Shown here piece after piece: positions 1 through 9,600 of a stretch of DNA of 64,000 nucleotides; position 1 is the first letter of the stretch, and each line of letters opens with the position of its first letter. Source of the DNA: Dryocola sp036489025. Its GTDB lineage: Bacteria; Pseudomonadota; Gammaproteobacteria; Enterobacterales; Enterobacteriaceae. The stretch spans positions 1-64,000 of the forward strand of contig DASXGN010000009.1 in the NCBI GenBank assembly GCA_036489025.1, in the 5' to 3' direction. The notes under the pieces were generated by a model. It worked only from the letters and a program-made list of their open reading frames with translations. It made no database searches and was not told the origin of the DNA. Made by a program: the position numbers and the translations under genes.

Positions 1-581
1 CCCCCGTCAATATAATCTTTGCCGGCAACCGCATTAATGGCCGGAAAACGAGCGTGAAAATCCTTCAGATGAAAGGGATGCACGGCAGCAGTGTGTCCCT
101 TGAGTAATCCCTCTTCTGCCAGAATAAAACTACCCGTGCAGATCCCAATAACCGGTACCCCTTTTTGATGCGCAAGATGGAGATAATTTCGATCTGCAGC
201 GGCGCCCTGAGAAAGGCTACGTAAAAGCCCCCCGATGACGGCAATGTAATCAAAATTCTCAGGAGGAAGATGCGTGCTGTCAGCATGAATACGGAACCCG
301 GAGCTGGCACATACTGAACGGGCCGGATCAGCACTCATAAGGTTCCATGAACACCGCATTTTTTTACTGTTATCGCCAATATCTGCCGCGTGGCGAAGCG
401 TATCCGTCAGCCCGGCCAGGGCCAGTAACGGGAATTCCGGCCAGAGCAGCAGACCAATATTGAGTTCCGGTTCCATCACGTGGTTTGTGCTCAATATCCG
501 GTCAATATCCGCAATGACGTCATGAGAGACATCATTTCGTTCATTTTCGAAGGACAGGCGTCCAACAGGTTTACGTGTCAT
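1..581 (-). CDS. GlxA-family transcriptional regulator, N-terminal part (cut by window edge)
   Basis: The visible part is the DJ-1/PfpI-like (class I glutamine amidotransferase-like) domain found at the N-terminus of GlxA-type AraC regulators. The motif VIGICTGSFILAEEGLL is the nucleophile-elbow region of that fold, and it is followed by HPFHLKDF. The C-terminal AraC helix-turn-helix would lie beyond position 1. Such proteins bind DNA; the amidotransferase-like domain is usually a sensor rather than an enzyme. The start is uncertain. An ATG at 581 (MTRKPVGR) gives an open 35-residue extension and has a weak GTGAG upstream. An internal ATG at 476 (MEPELNIGLL) aligns better with the usual family N-terminus but has no visible ribosome site. 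The gene lies 39 bases downstream of the transporter on the same strand, so the two may be one operon. Confidence 0.8.
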   Translation of the reverse strand, partial: MTRKPVGRLSFENERNDVSHDVIADIDRILSTNHVMEPELNIGLLLWPEFPLLALAGLTDTLRHAADIGDNSKKMRCSWNLMSADPARSVCASSGFRIHADSTHLPPENFDYIAVIGGLLRSLSQGAAADRNYLHLAHQKGVPVIGICTGSFILAEEGLLKGHTAAVHPFHLKDFHARFPAINAVAGKDYIDG

Positions 582-620
582 GGTAAGAAGCTCACAGAGA
601 AATGCCCGTGTAATGTCATA

Positions 621-1523
621 TTACCCCCCCTTTTTACGTCTAAAACACACACATACCAGACCGGCAAGAATAAGCGCAGAACCGGCGATAAAGCCAGTCT
701 GAAGCCGCTCGCTGAGGAAATAGGCACCTGCAGCGATGCCCATCACCGGCGTCATTAGCACAAGCGTACCCAACGTAGAAACCTGATAGTAGCGCAGCAA
801 GGTAAACCAGGCCAGATAGCTCATAAATGCAACGATCACGGTCTGAAATACCAGACTTCCGAGGGAGGCTGACGTGATGATAAACGTCGTTTGTCCGGTG
901 AGCGGAGCGATCAACAGCAGCGCGGCACTCGCTACCATCAGCTGGTAAAAGAGCGTACAGGAAGACGGAATTTGTGAAAGCGCGGAACAGCGGATGATGA
1001 TGCTGCTTATCCCCCATGACATCCCGGCTGCCAGCCCAAGGAGATCGCCAGCCAGGCTCCAGCTTGCATCGTTTTCCGTGGTTTTCGTAAGTAGCAAGGC
1101 GATCCCAATGCCGATAAACGCCACGACAATACCCCACCATTGTCGCCTGGAAAGCGCTTCAGCCCTGATGAAAAAAGGCAATCCGGCAGCGGAGAATAAG
1201 GGGGCCGTGTACAGAAATAAGGTCATGTGTGATGCGCTGGTCATTTTAATACCCGTTACCACCAGCCAGAACTCCAGTGCAAAAAGCCCTCCGACTGCCA
1301 GAGCAGGCAACCAGATATGACTTTCGGCCAGACGCCCGATAATGTTATCCCTGCGGTTAAAAATCAGAAAAATTAAGAGGGCAGCGACACCTGATCGAAC
1401 ACTCACTTGCAGGGCGGGCGATATTTCTGACGCTACGGACTTCATTGCCACCTGCTGTACCCCCCAGACCGCACAAATGACGATCATCAGTAAAAAGGCC
1501 GTCAGGTCGATGTTCTTGCGCAT
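621..1523 (-). CDS. EamA/RhaT-family (DMT superfamily) inner-membrane transporter
   Basis: This 300-residue protein is built almost entirely of hydrophobic helices, consistent with the ten-helix drug/metabolite transporter fold (two EamA repeats). The N-terminus (TAFLLMIVICAVWGVQQVAMK) carries the typical first-helix W-G pattern of EamA proteins. The second repeat begins near LAGDLLGLAAGMSWGISSII. These proteins export or import small metabolites, but the substrate cannot be inferred here. A GGAA sits about seven bases before the ATG at 1523. The regulator gene follows on the same strand, a common pairing in which a GlxA/AraC-type regulator controls a neighbouring exporter; that functional link is inferred. 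No frameshift or missing segment is seen. Confidence 0.85.
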   Translation of the reverse strand: MRKNIDLTAFLLMIVICAVWGVQQVAMKSVASEISPALQVSVRSGVAALLIFLIFNRRDNIIGRLAESHIWLPALAVGGLFALEFWLVVTGIKMTSASHMTLFLYTAPLFSAAGLPFFIRAEALSRRQWWGIVVAFIGIGIALLLTKTTENDASWSLAGDLLGLAAGMSWGISSIIIRCSALSQIPSSCTLFYQLMVASAALLLIAPLTGQTTFIITSASLGSLVFQTVIVAFMSYLAWFTLLRYYQVSTLGTLVLMTPVMGIAAGAYFLSERLQTGFIAGSALILAGLVCVCFRRKKGG

Positions 1524-1890
1524 TGAAAATTCCGTTGATATAGAAGGAGTAAATAAATTCTGATTGTCCGTTGGGTAACAGTTTACCCCCCCAGAGGGTC
1601 TGCAGTGCAGAATAAAAGCGACACGTTACAGGATAAAAAAGACATGAGTGTCGCTTTAATTGAATATTTCCAAAAAATTACCTATAAAGGGTTAGGCAAA
1701 CATGGCGCTAAATTAAAAATATCATGTTTATAATGAATTAGCCGCTTTAATTTAAACACAACCTAAACGGAGGTTATAATTAACCCACGCACGTCTCAAT
1801 GCTGTTTAATATAATACCTTCCTAGCCACATGAGTCATATTGTAGCGAAATTGTGAAAAACGATTTTCGATGTAATATAAAAAACATAAA
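1524..1890. other. Intergenic region between divergent transporter and c-di-GMP genes
   Basis: AT-rich, with no credible ORF. It must hold the promoters for the leftward transporter gene and the rightward EAL gene. I could not assign -35/-10 boxes with confidence. Confidence 0.5.
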
Positions 1891-4092
1891 ATGTTAATTA
1901 AAAAAGAAACGCCGCACTATACGCTGTTCTTTATCGTTATAATTTTCTTATTTAACACCGTTGCTATACATTTTTTTCGCAAAATGTCGGTGAGCATTTC
2001 ATTCACGGATTATTCAGTTTACATCGCCTATCTGCCCTACGCCTATATTTGCGCGCAGTTGTATATACTTAAACGCATTGCCTATCTCCCCCTATGCCTG
2101 GCTTATGTGTTCTCTTCCTGGGGTGACTATCATGACGCGTCGCTGGCCACTGCCACCTTGCTGACATGCTGTATTGTACTCCCCCTCATTTTATCAGGGG
2201 AATGCTTGCAGCACATGTACGGGGTTAAATGGAGCTGTGGCTACCTGCGAAAACACAGTGCCGCGCGGCTGATCATTATTTCGCTGGTTTGCCCGCTGGC
2301 ATCAAAACTCATCATGATTGCAATAGGGAAGTCCCTCCCTTCCCTCACGCAGGGTGATATCGGCATTTATTTTGCGACAGAAAAATATCACTTCAATATT
2401 ATCAATCTTATGCATCTGCCGTTCAGTGCACTGGTCTTTTTCCCCGTCTTCTATAATCTGCATAAATTTGTATTTCAGAAAGGTTTTCGCAGCAAAAGCC
2501 TCGTGATTTTTCAAAACGTCGCTAAACATATTGACAGGAAAATCATGCTCTGGTTTTCTGCACTGATTCTGGTAAACACGCTGTATTTTGCCCTGAGTCA
2601 GAGCGTGAGTTACCGCCACTACTTTACCGGTGCGGTGTATCCTCTGTTGTTGCTACTTTTTGTCTACGGTATACAAAAACATGCTTTGCCGCTGGTCATG
2701 ATGCTGTGGTCTCTGACCGTATATGCCCTGCTGCTTTGCCTGGGGGATTACCTTACCCCCAGCAGTGATGCGCATTTCATTGCCAGTTTTATGTCCGTGA
2801 TCATCGTTTTTTCCATTGCTCTTCAATATCTTGCTGTGACGAAAAGGAACTATCAGGGGGCTATTTCCCGCCTAAAATGTATCAACCTCATCAATTCATC
2901 AACAGGGTTGCGCAATGTGCGGGCACTGGCACAGCATTGCCACCAACAATCATCCATCACGCTGTGTCTCATTGAAATTACTAACCTTTATCTGTTAGGG
3001 AAATATTACGGTCCGGCGATGGCCGTACAGGCCAAGCAAAGAATAGCGCAACATCTGATGTCTGAACCAGATCTCTTTCATGCTGTCTATGACCCTGATA
3101 ACAATCAACTGATCGTTCAAATTGATGAGAACAGGGCCGGGGAGGTTGTACCCCAGTTAAAAATAATCCTGCGCAGTATTAACTTCTCCTGGAATGATAC
3201 GCCGCTCAATTATAACTTCCGTCTGGCCTGGTCCGTGTTTCACCTGCCAAAAGCAAGAGATATTAATAGTTTTGTACACCATCTGTCTTTCATGGCAAAG
3301 AACAGCGATAAAATCATTATTGGCTTTAATGATACGGACCCTGAACTCTCAAGCAACATCTCTCATTTGCAAGGTATTTTGGGTATGATCAACAATGCCC
3401 TGTTTAATAAAAATGTTCTGCTGTATAAACAGCCCATCCACGGTGTAAACGGTGATGTCTATTTCGAAATCCTTTCCCGCCTGAATGTGGAGGACAGGAT
3501 ACTGACGCCAGATGTCTTTCTGCCAGTTATCACCGAGATCAACTGCACTACCCTGTTCGATCTGATCGTGATAGAGAAGACGGCAAAGTACCTTCATCGT
3601 AATAAGCGCAACGGTATTAGTGAAAAGCTGTCCATCAACATCATGCCCGCCTCATTAAACACGCCCGATATAGCCCAGCGAATTTTGGACATTTTTGCAG
3701 ATTATGGTGTTGCTGCTGAGACTGTTATTTTTGAAATTACCGAGGATGAGGCTGTCATTGACTCCGAAAATGCTACCAGCAACATCCGCAGACTAACATC
3801 CGCTGGATTTAAGCTGGCAATTGATGACTTTGGTGTGCGCCATTCAAATTTTGAGCGTCTGAGTATTTTACGGGCAGACATTTTGAAAATAGACGGCCTC
3901 TTTATCAAAAACATCACGACCGACGCCGTTAGCCGGAAAATAGTTGAGTCTATCTGCAATATCGCAAAACTGAAAAATATGTCCGTGGTGGCTGAGTACG
4001 TTGAAACTTCTGAACAGTACGACTACCTTTGTGAGACAGGCGTTGAATACTTTCAGGGCTACTATTTTGGCAAGCCGGAGCTATGCAGCTGA
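1891..4092 (+). CDS. YfgF-like membrane EAL-domain c-di-GMP phosphodiesterase
   Basis: A 733-residue protein with about eight N-terminal membrane helices (residues 10-310, MASE1-like arrangement), a degenerate GGDEF-like segment, and a C-terminal EAL domain. The EAL signature reads EIL (E at about residue 526), as in E. coli YfgF. Other visible motifs are FEITE, DDFG (D at about 645), LKIDGLFI, AEYVET and FQGYYFGKP. These are the metal-binding and catalytic positions expected of an active enzyme that hydrolyses cyclic di-GMP to pGpG. The middle domain lacks GGDEF, so it is unlikely to make c-di-GMP. The resemblance to YfgF covers the whole length, including GDVYxEIL and VVAEYVE. A cyclase gene follows 34 bases later on the same strand. 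The protein probably acts at the inner membrane to lower c-di-GMP and affect adhesion or motility. Confidence 0.85.
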   Translation: MLIKKETPHYTLFFIVIIFLFNTVAIHFFRKMSVSISFTDYSVYIAYLPYAYICAQLYILKRIAYLPLCLAYVFSSWGDYHDASLATATLLTCCIVLPLILSGECLQHMYGVKWSCGYLRKHSAARLIIISLVCPLASKLIMIAIGKSLPSLTQGDIGIYFATEKYHFNIINLMHLPFSALVFFPVFYNLHKFVFQKGFRSKSLVIFQNVAKHIDRKIMLWFSALILVNTLYFALSQSVSYRHYFTGAVYPLLLLLFVYGIQKHALPLVMMLWSLTVYALLLCLGDYLTPSSDAHFIASFMSVIIVFSIALQYLAVTKRNYQGAISRLKCINLINSSTGLRNVRALAQHCHQQSSITLCLIEITNLYLLGKYYGPAMAVQAKQRIAQHLMSEPDLFHAVYDPDNNQLIVQIDENRAGEVVPQLKIILRSINFSWNDTPLNYNFRLAWSVFHLPKARDINSFVHHLSFMAKNSDKIIIGFNDTDPELSSNISHLQGILGMINNALFNKNVLLYKQPIHGVNGDVYFEILSRLNVEDRILTPDVFLPVITEINCTTLFDLIVIEKTAKYLHRNKRNGISEKLSINIMPASLNTPDIAQRILDIFADYGVAAETVIFEITEDEAVIDSENATSNIRRLTSAGFKLAIDDFGVRHSNFERLSILRADILKIDGLFIKNITTDAVSRKIVESICNIAKLKNMSVVAEYVETSEQYDYLCETGVEYFQGYYFGKPELCS

Positions 4093-4126
4093 TGCCCCTC
4101 TGCTTCAAAAATCAACGCGGAAACCG

Positions 4127-5641
4127 ATGTGCATGAACCAGCGCGCAAATTATTTTTCTCAAAAATGGCAGATGGCTAGAGAGAACCGGCAGTTCCTGCT
4201 CATGAGCCTGTTTGGACTGGTTATTGGCCTTGTTTTGTTTGCTTACTCAACCATATTCCGGCAGATATCTATTTCCGAGAAAGTCGCCACCGGACTTGGC
4301 AATATTCTGGCCGATGACATGTTGCACAACGAAAATTTTTCCGATGTGGTATCAATGATGTATCTACGGATGAAGAGCCATAATGAAAAGTATTCATTAT
4401 TTAAACCGGAGTATGACAGTAAAAATAAAATCTATGGGGTTAACCTGAGTAGTGCGTATACTGATGATGCATTTCAGGGGACGCTGCAATCGCAAAAACC
4501 CATTACATCTAATGCCATATTGATTGCGCGCGGTATTGACTTTGCCGTATCTCATGAGGGGAAATACCCGCATAATAATCAGATTTTACGCCGCTATTTT
4601 CTCTCCACACTGAATGATTACATCTACCTGCTGAATAAGACGCCGACCAGTGACTATATTTTTGCACACTACGGGGGGAAAGGATTTGATATCGCGTCCG
4701 CACAAGAAAATCACAACTATCTTGACGGAAAACTGATTGATTCGGTGGGAAGTTCTGCGGGAAAAATCAGCAATATTTATGATGATGTCCTCACGGGTAA
4801 ACCCACATTATCGATTGAGCATTATATATATGATCAGTCAGAAGAGGATGCCCCTGCCATTCTCGGGGCAATTTGCCTGGATTATGAGATTGATGCATTT
4901 GTTAATACCATCAGTAAACTGGGTTTCCCGGCGGGCAAGAGGTATTTAAACCTCTCCATATACGACAGGCTAAAAAATACTAAATATTCCCTTCTGGACA
5001 ACGGGAGCGGATCCGGGCTTTCAGGCTTCGAAATCAACAAACGCTATGTGTTTTATGCATCAGTTAACCCTGTAGCTTTCTACCTCTCCAGTGATGGCAT
5101 TGCGGATGTTTTGATATTTTTCATCTTCGCCGTGCTTTTCTGCGTTATCTGTCTGGTGAATTATCTCTATGTCAGCAAACATAAAAAAGCGGCCATGACT
5201 GACCCTCTGACGTCACTTTATAACCGGAAATGGTTAATTTCATGGGAAAAAAATAAAAGTGCTCATGAGAAATATATCGTCACCCTCATTGACTGCAATA
5301 AATTCAAGGAAATCAACGATACCTACGGCCACGGGGTGGGAGATGATGCGTTAAAATACATAGCGTCCTGCCTACGCAGCCAAACCCGAACCGGCAGTGA
5401 TTACGCTGTACGAACTGGCGGTGATGAATTTATTGTCTTATTCAGGACATCAAACGTCGCGAATGCTTATGAGTCAATGCGGCAAGTCAGCGCGCAGTTG
5501 CTGAAATTTAAGCCTGGTTTACCCTTATCTGTCAGTTACGGGTTTGCGCCCTTGAACAAAGATATTCCCATGATTTCAGCCATCGCACTGGCTGACCAAA
5601 GGATGTATAACCATAAGAAATCTCATGCGCACAACAAGTGA
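4127..5641 (+). CDS. Membrane-anchored GGDEF diguanylate cyclase
   Basis: The protein has a membrane helix near residues 22-44 (FLLMSLFGLVIGLVLFAYS), a periplasmic sensor-like region of about 280 residues, a second helix (VLIFFIFAVLFCVICLVNYLYV), and a C-terminal GGDEF domain. The active site RTGGDEF is intact (first G about residue 431), and DPLTSLYNR and DCNKFKEINDTYGH are canonical. The inhibitory RxxD site is absent: TGSD stands in that position, so product inhibition at this site is unlikely. It should condense two GTP into c-di-GMP. The frame is open further upstream, into the preceding gene (back to 4001). I chose the ATG at 4127 because a GCGGA lies 7-8 bases ahead and the upstream part overlaps the EAL coding region. 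Together with the upstream gene it forms an opposed synthesis/degradation pair. Confidence 0.8.
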   Translation: MCMNQRANYFSQKWQMARENRQFLLMSLFGLVIGLVLFAYSTIFRQISISEKVATGLGNILADDMLHNENFSDVVSMMYLRMKSHNEKYSLFKPEYDSKNKIYGVNLSSAYTDDAFQGTLQSQKPITSNAILIARGIDFAVSHEGKYPHNNQILRRYFLSTLNDYIYLLNKTPTSDYIFAHYGGKGFDIASAQENHNYLDGKLIDSVGSSAGKISNIYDDVLTGKPTLSIEHYIYDQSEEDAPAILGAICLDYEIDAFVNTISKLGFPAGKRYLNLSIYDRLKNTKYSLLDNGSGSGLSGFEINKRYVFYASVNPVAFYLSSDGIADVLIFFIFAVLFCVICLVNYLYVSKHKKAAMTDPLTSLYNRKWLISWEKNKSAHEKYIVTLIDCNKFKEINDTYGHGVGDDALKYIASCLRSQTRTGSDYAVRTGGDEFIVLFRTSNVANAYESMRQVSAQLLKFKPGLPLSVSYGFAPLNKDIPMISAIALADQRMYNHKKSHAHNK

Positions 5642-5846
5642 ATTTTTTCGTTACATAAAAGAAAAATATTCAATAATGCAAGCTTCACACATTCTTTAGT
5701 ACATTGAATCAAATGCAATACATCTATATTTTTCATGCCATCCGCGCTTTCTGAATACTCCGGTTTTTTCGCTTTTTAAGAGTGATTATTTTTTCTTGGA
5801 AAAATTTTAAGTAATTCAAGTTTGCCAATGTGCTAACTATCTTCCT

Positions 5847-6266
5847 TTAGAAAGTAGGGTCATACATGAACAGCTTGTGTTGCGTCATGCGTTTACGTAA
5901 GGAGGGAACCCAAATAGAATAGCCCTCATGCAGATCCTGTTCACCCATTTCAATGAAATAGTTGTATCCTTGCATTGTCATCATATCCATACGTGCATTA
6001 AGAAGCATTGCATCACAGTATTTGTTTATCATTTTTACGAATACTGATGAAACACCATGGGTAAACAATGCTAATTGATAGCAGTTGTATTGCTCACATT
6101 TCTTACCTAAGTCTTTTGCATTGTAAAAATGTATGTCACCCTGGTTAGATAAATCAATCAACAGAAACTCTTCCGTCGTTTTTTGACTGTACCTTGATGT
6201 GACAACGTAGGCATTACCCGCTGTTTTAATTACGTTGACTTCATTTAAAACTTGCTGAAAACTCAT
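5847..6266 (-). CDS. Hypothetical protein, 139 residues, unrecognised
   Basis: I do not recognise the family. The ORF starts with MSFQQVLNEV and is preceded by a good ribosome site (AGGAG, six to seven bases before ATG), which supports it as a real gene. The sequence is soluble, with no signal peptide or membrane helix, four cysteines in the middle and C-terminal parts, and mixed alpha/beta character. It lies between the c-di-GMP pair (convergent) and the serine-protease autotransporter (downstream on the same strand, 3'-end side). A role as a cytoplasmic regulator of the adhesion genes would be a guess only. Confidence 0.6.
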   Translation of the reverse strand: MSFQQVLNEVNVIKTAGNAYVVTSRYSQKTTEEFLLIDLSNQGDIHFYNAKDLGKKCEQYNCYQLALFTHGVSSVFVKMINKYCDAMLLNARMDMMTMQGYNYFIEMGEQDLHEGYSIWVPSLRKRMTQHKLFMYDPTF

Positions 6267-6608
6267 TTACATCTCCTGATCTTTTCATTTTATTCATTAA
6301 GTTCTTATTTGTACGTGTGCCCTTGTAAAAAACACCACCCAAACCAATATAATATAAATCACTTTAATATACTCCGGTTCGGGTTTTTAATTTTTAGCCT
6401 GAATAGTCAATCTATTAATTCATTTCCATTATAAAACATCGTCACATGCGCGTCTTTTTTTCTCATTAATATTAGCTCAACTTTACCTTTGCTATTGCAT
6501 ATTTAATTAAAAATCCAAAGTAAACAGCTATTGATGAACTCATACAGGATGACCTAGAAGCCCTCTGCAAGAGAGCTTCTAAGCTTTCCTTTTAACTATC
6601 TGTCTACA
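6267..6608. other. AT-rich intergenic region after the autotransporter gene
   Basis: No gene is seen. Short open frames here look like chance. The autotransporter gene ends at 6609, and its probable terminator hairpin (6556-6580) is the only structure recognised. Confidence 0.5.
6556..6580 (-). terminator. Probable terminator hairpin of the serine-protease autotransporter gene
   Basis: An inverted repeat AGAAGC..GCTTCT extended by CTCT/AGAG, with a three-base loop, sits about 30 bases beyond the stop codon. There is no strong T-run on the minus strand, so it may be a weak or processing hairpin. Confidence 0.45.
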
Positions 6609-9600
6609 TCAGAAGGAGTACCGAACGCCCGCGCCAGCGCTGAAGTCCGTATACAGGTTACCCCGCGGGCTCGTCCCGGCGCTCACCTCCGCTGACCAGT
6701 TGCCGGTCAGTTTCCCCTCAAGCCCGGCGTAAACGTACGTCCTTTTTTCCGTCAGCGCATGCCATTTTCGCGCGGCATGCTGGTCAGAGAGCGTCAGCCT
6801 GCTTCCCGTAGCCCCCGGCATGTACTGATAGTCTGCCCCCGCGTTCAGGGTCAGGTCCGGGTGCGCACTAAACAGCCTTTTCTTACTGACTTTGAGGCCC
6901 GCGGTCATGTACACCGGCGCAGCAGAACTCAGGGCAATACCCGCCGACGGCCCGTCAATCTGGTAGCCGCTTAGATAGCCTGCCCCCACGCCCGCCGAGG
7001 TTTCGATATCCAGCGTGTTGTCCATCAGGCTGAACTGGTAGCCTCCTCGCAGGTTGCCGTACACAAAATCCGACCCCTGGGTGGCCGGCTGCATGCCCAG
7101 CGCCGCGTCCGTTCCCAACGTCTGGGTCAGGTGCATGTAGCTGCCCCCCGCGTTCATAAACCATCCGGCGGAAGTGTACCGGGCATAGCTGGCCTCGAGC
7201 GTAAACAGCTTGTGCGTCTCGTGAGCGCTGGCGTCACTGTGGCCCTGCGTATACCCGGCGCTGATGCCGGCGCTGCGGTCCTGCTGATGAATGTCCCACC
7301 CGACGTTCAGTTTTTGCTGGCTCATCCCGATGCCCGTAAACCCGCCGTACATTTGTCCGTAGGTTATCCAGGCGCCGTCCTGGCCGTCGGGCTGACGCAG
7401 CGCTTCCCCGCGGCGGGTCATGTCATGGACCGCCTCGCTTATAATGTACTGGCGGGACATCATCAGACGCCGGGTTTGGTCCAGCAGCGCCTGATTGTTC
7501 CTGATACTGAACCAGTCGTCGGGGTTGAACTGGCCGGTGTTATCGGCGGAATTGTCACCGGTGTTATCGGCGGAATTATCACCGGTGTTATCAGTGGAAT
7601 TATCACCGGTGTTATCAGTGGAATTATCACCGGTGTTATCAGTGGAATTATCACCGGTGTTATCGGCGGAATTGTCACCGGTATTATCGGCGGAATTGTC
7701 ACCGGTGTTATCGGCGGAATTGTCACCGGTGTTATCGGCGGAATTATCACCGGTGTTATCAGTGGAATTATCACCGGTGTTATCGGCGGAATTGTCACCG
7801 GTATTATCGGCGGAATTGTCACCGGAATTATCACCGGCGTTATCATCCGGATCCGGTACCGGGTCGTCCTTCTTATTGTTCTTCAGCAGCCAGAGCACGC
7901 GGTCGTCCTTGTCCTCCACCTTATACAGCGGCGTGTAGATGCTGAATCCCTCGCTGACGTCCGGGACGGTGAAGTAGTCGTGGGACGTGCCCGCCGGCGC
8001 GTCAATCATGACGATGTCGCTGTTGAGCACCGGGGTGCCGGTCTGTTTGAGCATCAGGCCGGCATCGAGGATGTTGTCCGCGCCGGTGGTCTTCTGGTTG
8101 ATGATAAGCTCATCCCCGCGGGCGGTGGCCGGGTCGATGCCCAGCGTCAGCGTGGTGCCGGTGGCGTTGAGGCTGTCGACGGTCAGCGTTTTAGGCTGCC
8201 AGTCCTCGCCGGAGGAGACCAGGGAGATGTGCGCACCCTCAGCGCCCTGCAAGGAGGCGACGTTGCTGTTTCCGGTCATGTTCCAGACGGCAGAGCCGTC
8301 CATCATGAGGCTGTTGCTCCGCTCAGAGGTGACGGCCCCCTGATACACCACCTTCCCAAGATAGAGGCTGGCCCCGAAGTCAAGGGAGACGTTCCCGGTC
8401 ACCTCCGACGCCGGCAGGGCGTCGAGCTGCGCCTGCGTCCGGTGGGCGGCGGCGCATTCGGTTTTTTCACTGTTAATGACGGAGGTGCACCGCAGCATCC
8501 TGCCCGCCTCCCCCAGGCTGTCGTTGTAGCCGAAGCGGATTTTCGTGGATTCCCCGGCGTTAACGTCGGCCTTCACCGCGGCGTATTCGCCAATATCGAG
8601 CGTTGCGTTTTTGCCTACGTTGATGGCGCGCGCTGCGAACAAAGACGTAGTCCAGTCGTCGTCGATAATCACGCCGCCGGCGTGGGGCACCGGCTGTCCG
8701 GACAGGAGGAGGGTGCCCTTGTCAACGGCCAGATCGCCACTGAGGTTCATTCCGCCGGTGAAAGCGAAGACGCCTTTGTCACTGGACGGAGAGTAAGTCA
8801 CGTTCATCGCGCCGTTGATTTTGGTCTCATCGGTTTCACCGATAAAGCCGCGGAAGCTGAGGGTGTTTAATAAATCTACCCAGTACTGTCTGGCAACGTC
8901 AACGTTGTCCGTAATGTACTTGTAATCCGCGTTTGATTTACCTTTACCGGGATAGCCGGACGTGATGGAGCCCGTGCCGATACGCTGATAGTAATTACCG
9001 CCTGACTGGTAGATATCGCCAATGTATTCCGCCCCTTTGTTAGCCCCGTAGGTCCGGAAGTCGGGAAGGTCACTTTCCTGCACCCCGGTGATGTTGAGCA
9101 CTGAGGCCTTTTCACTGTTGTGGTTGACCAGGGTGGCTCCGCTGTCGGTGTGGTTTATCTTGTGGAAGGTGAGCGCGTTACCGTTGAGGTCGAGCGCGCC
9201 GCCGCGGTAGCCGAAGTAAATTTTATCGGTGGCCACCTGTTTGTCATCCTGCAGCACCACGGTGGGGCGTCCGCTGGCGAGGGTGACGGAGGAGAAGGCC
9301 TGCACGTTGCCATTGGCGTCGGCCTGCTGTGCGAGCACCACGGTGCCGTCACCGACGCCGAGGCTGCCGGGGTTCACCCCGGAGGCGTTTACGTAGAGGG
9401 TACCTGCGCCGATTTTTTGCAGGCTGTCGTCCGCCAGCCCGTTAACCTGCCAGCTGACGGTGTTGCCGTCATCAACCTGCACGCCGGCGCCGGCCCAGGT
9501 GGCGGCTGCGCCGTCGGCAGAGGTCAGGGTGTAGTCGCCGGCAAAGGTCAGGAGTCCGGCGCCCATGTTGACGGCGTCGGCGAGCACGATGCGGCCGCCG

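Noticed and set aside
7533..7820. Regular repeats that could be mistaken for a CRISPR array
   Set aside because: Units are contiguous with no unique spacers and encode an in-frame octapeptide.
7131..8870. A 579-codon open frame on the plus strand opposite the serine-protease autotransporter, including the repeats
   Set aside because: It is antisense to a clear gene. The 24-bp repeat and high GC content keep the complementary frames open; the product is repetitive with no family features.
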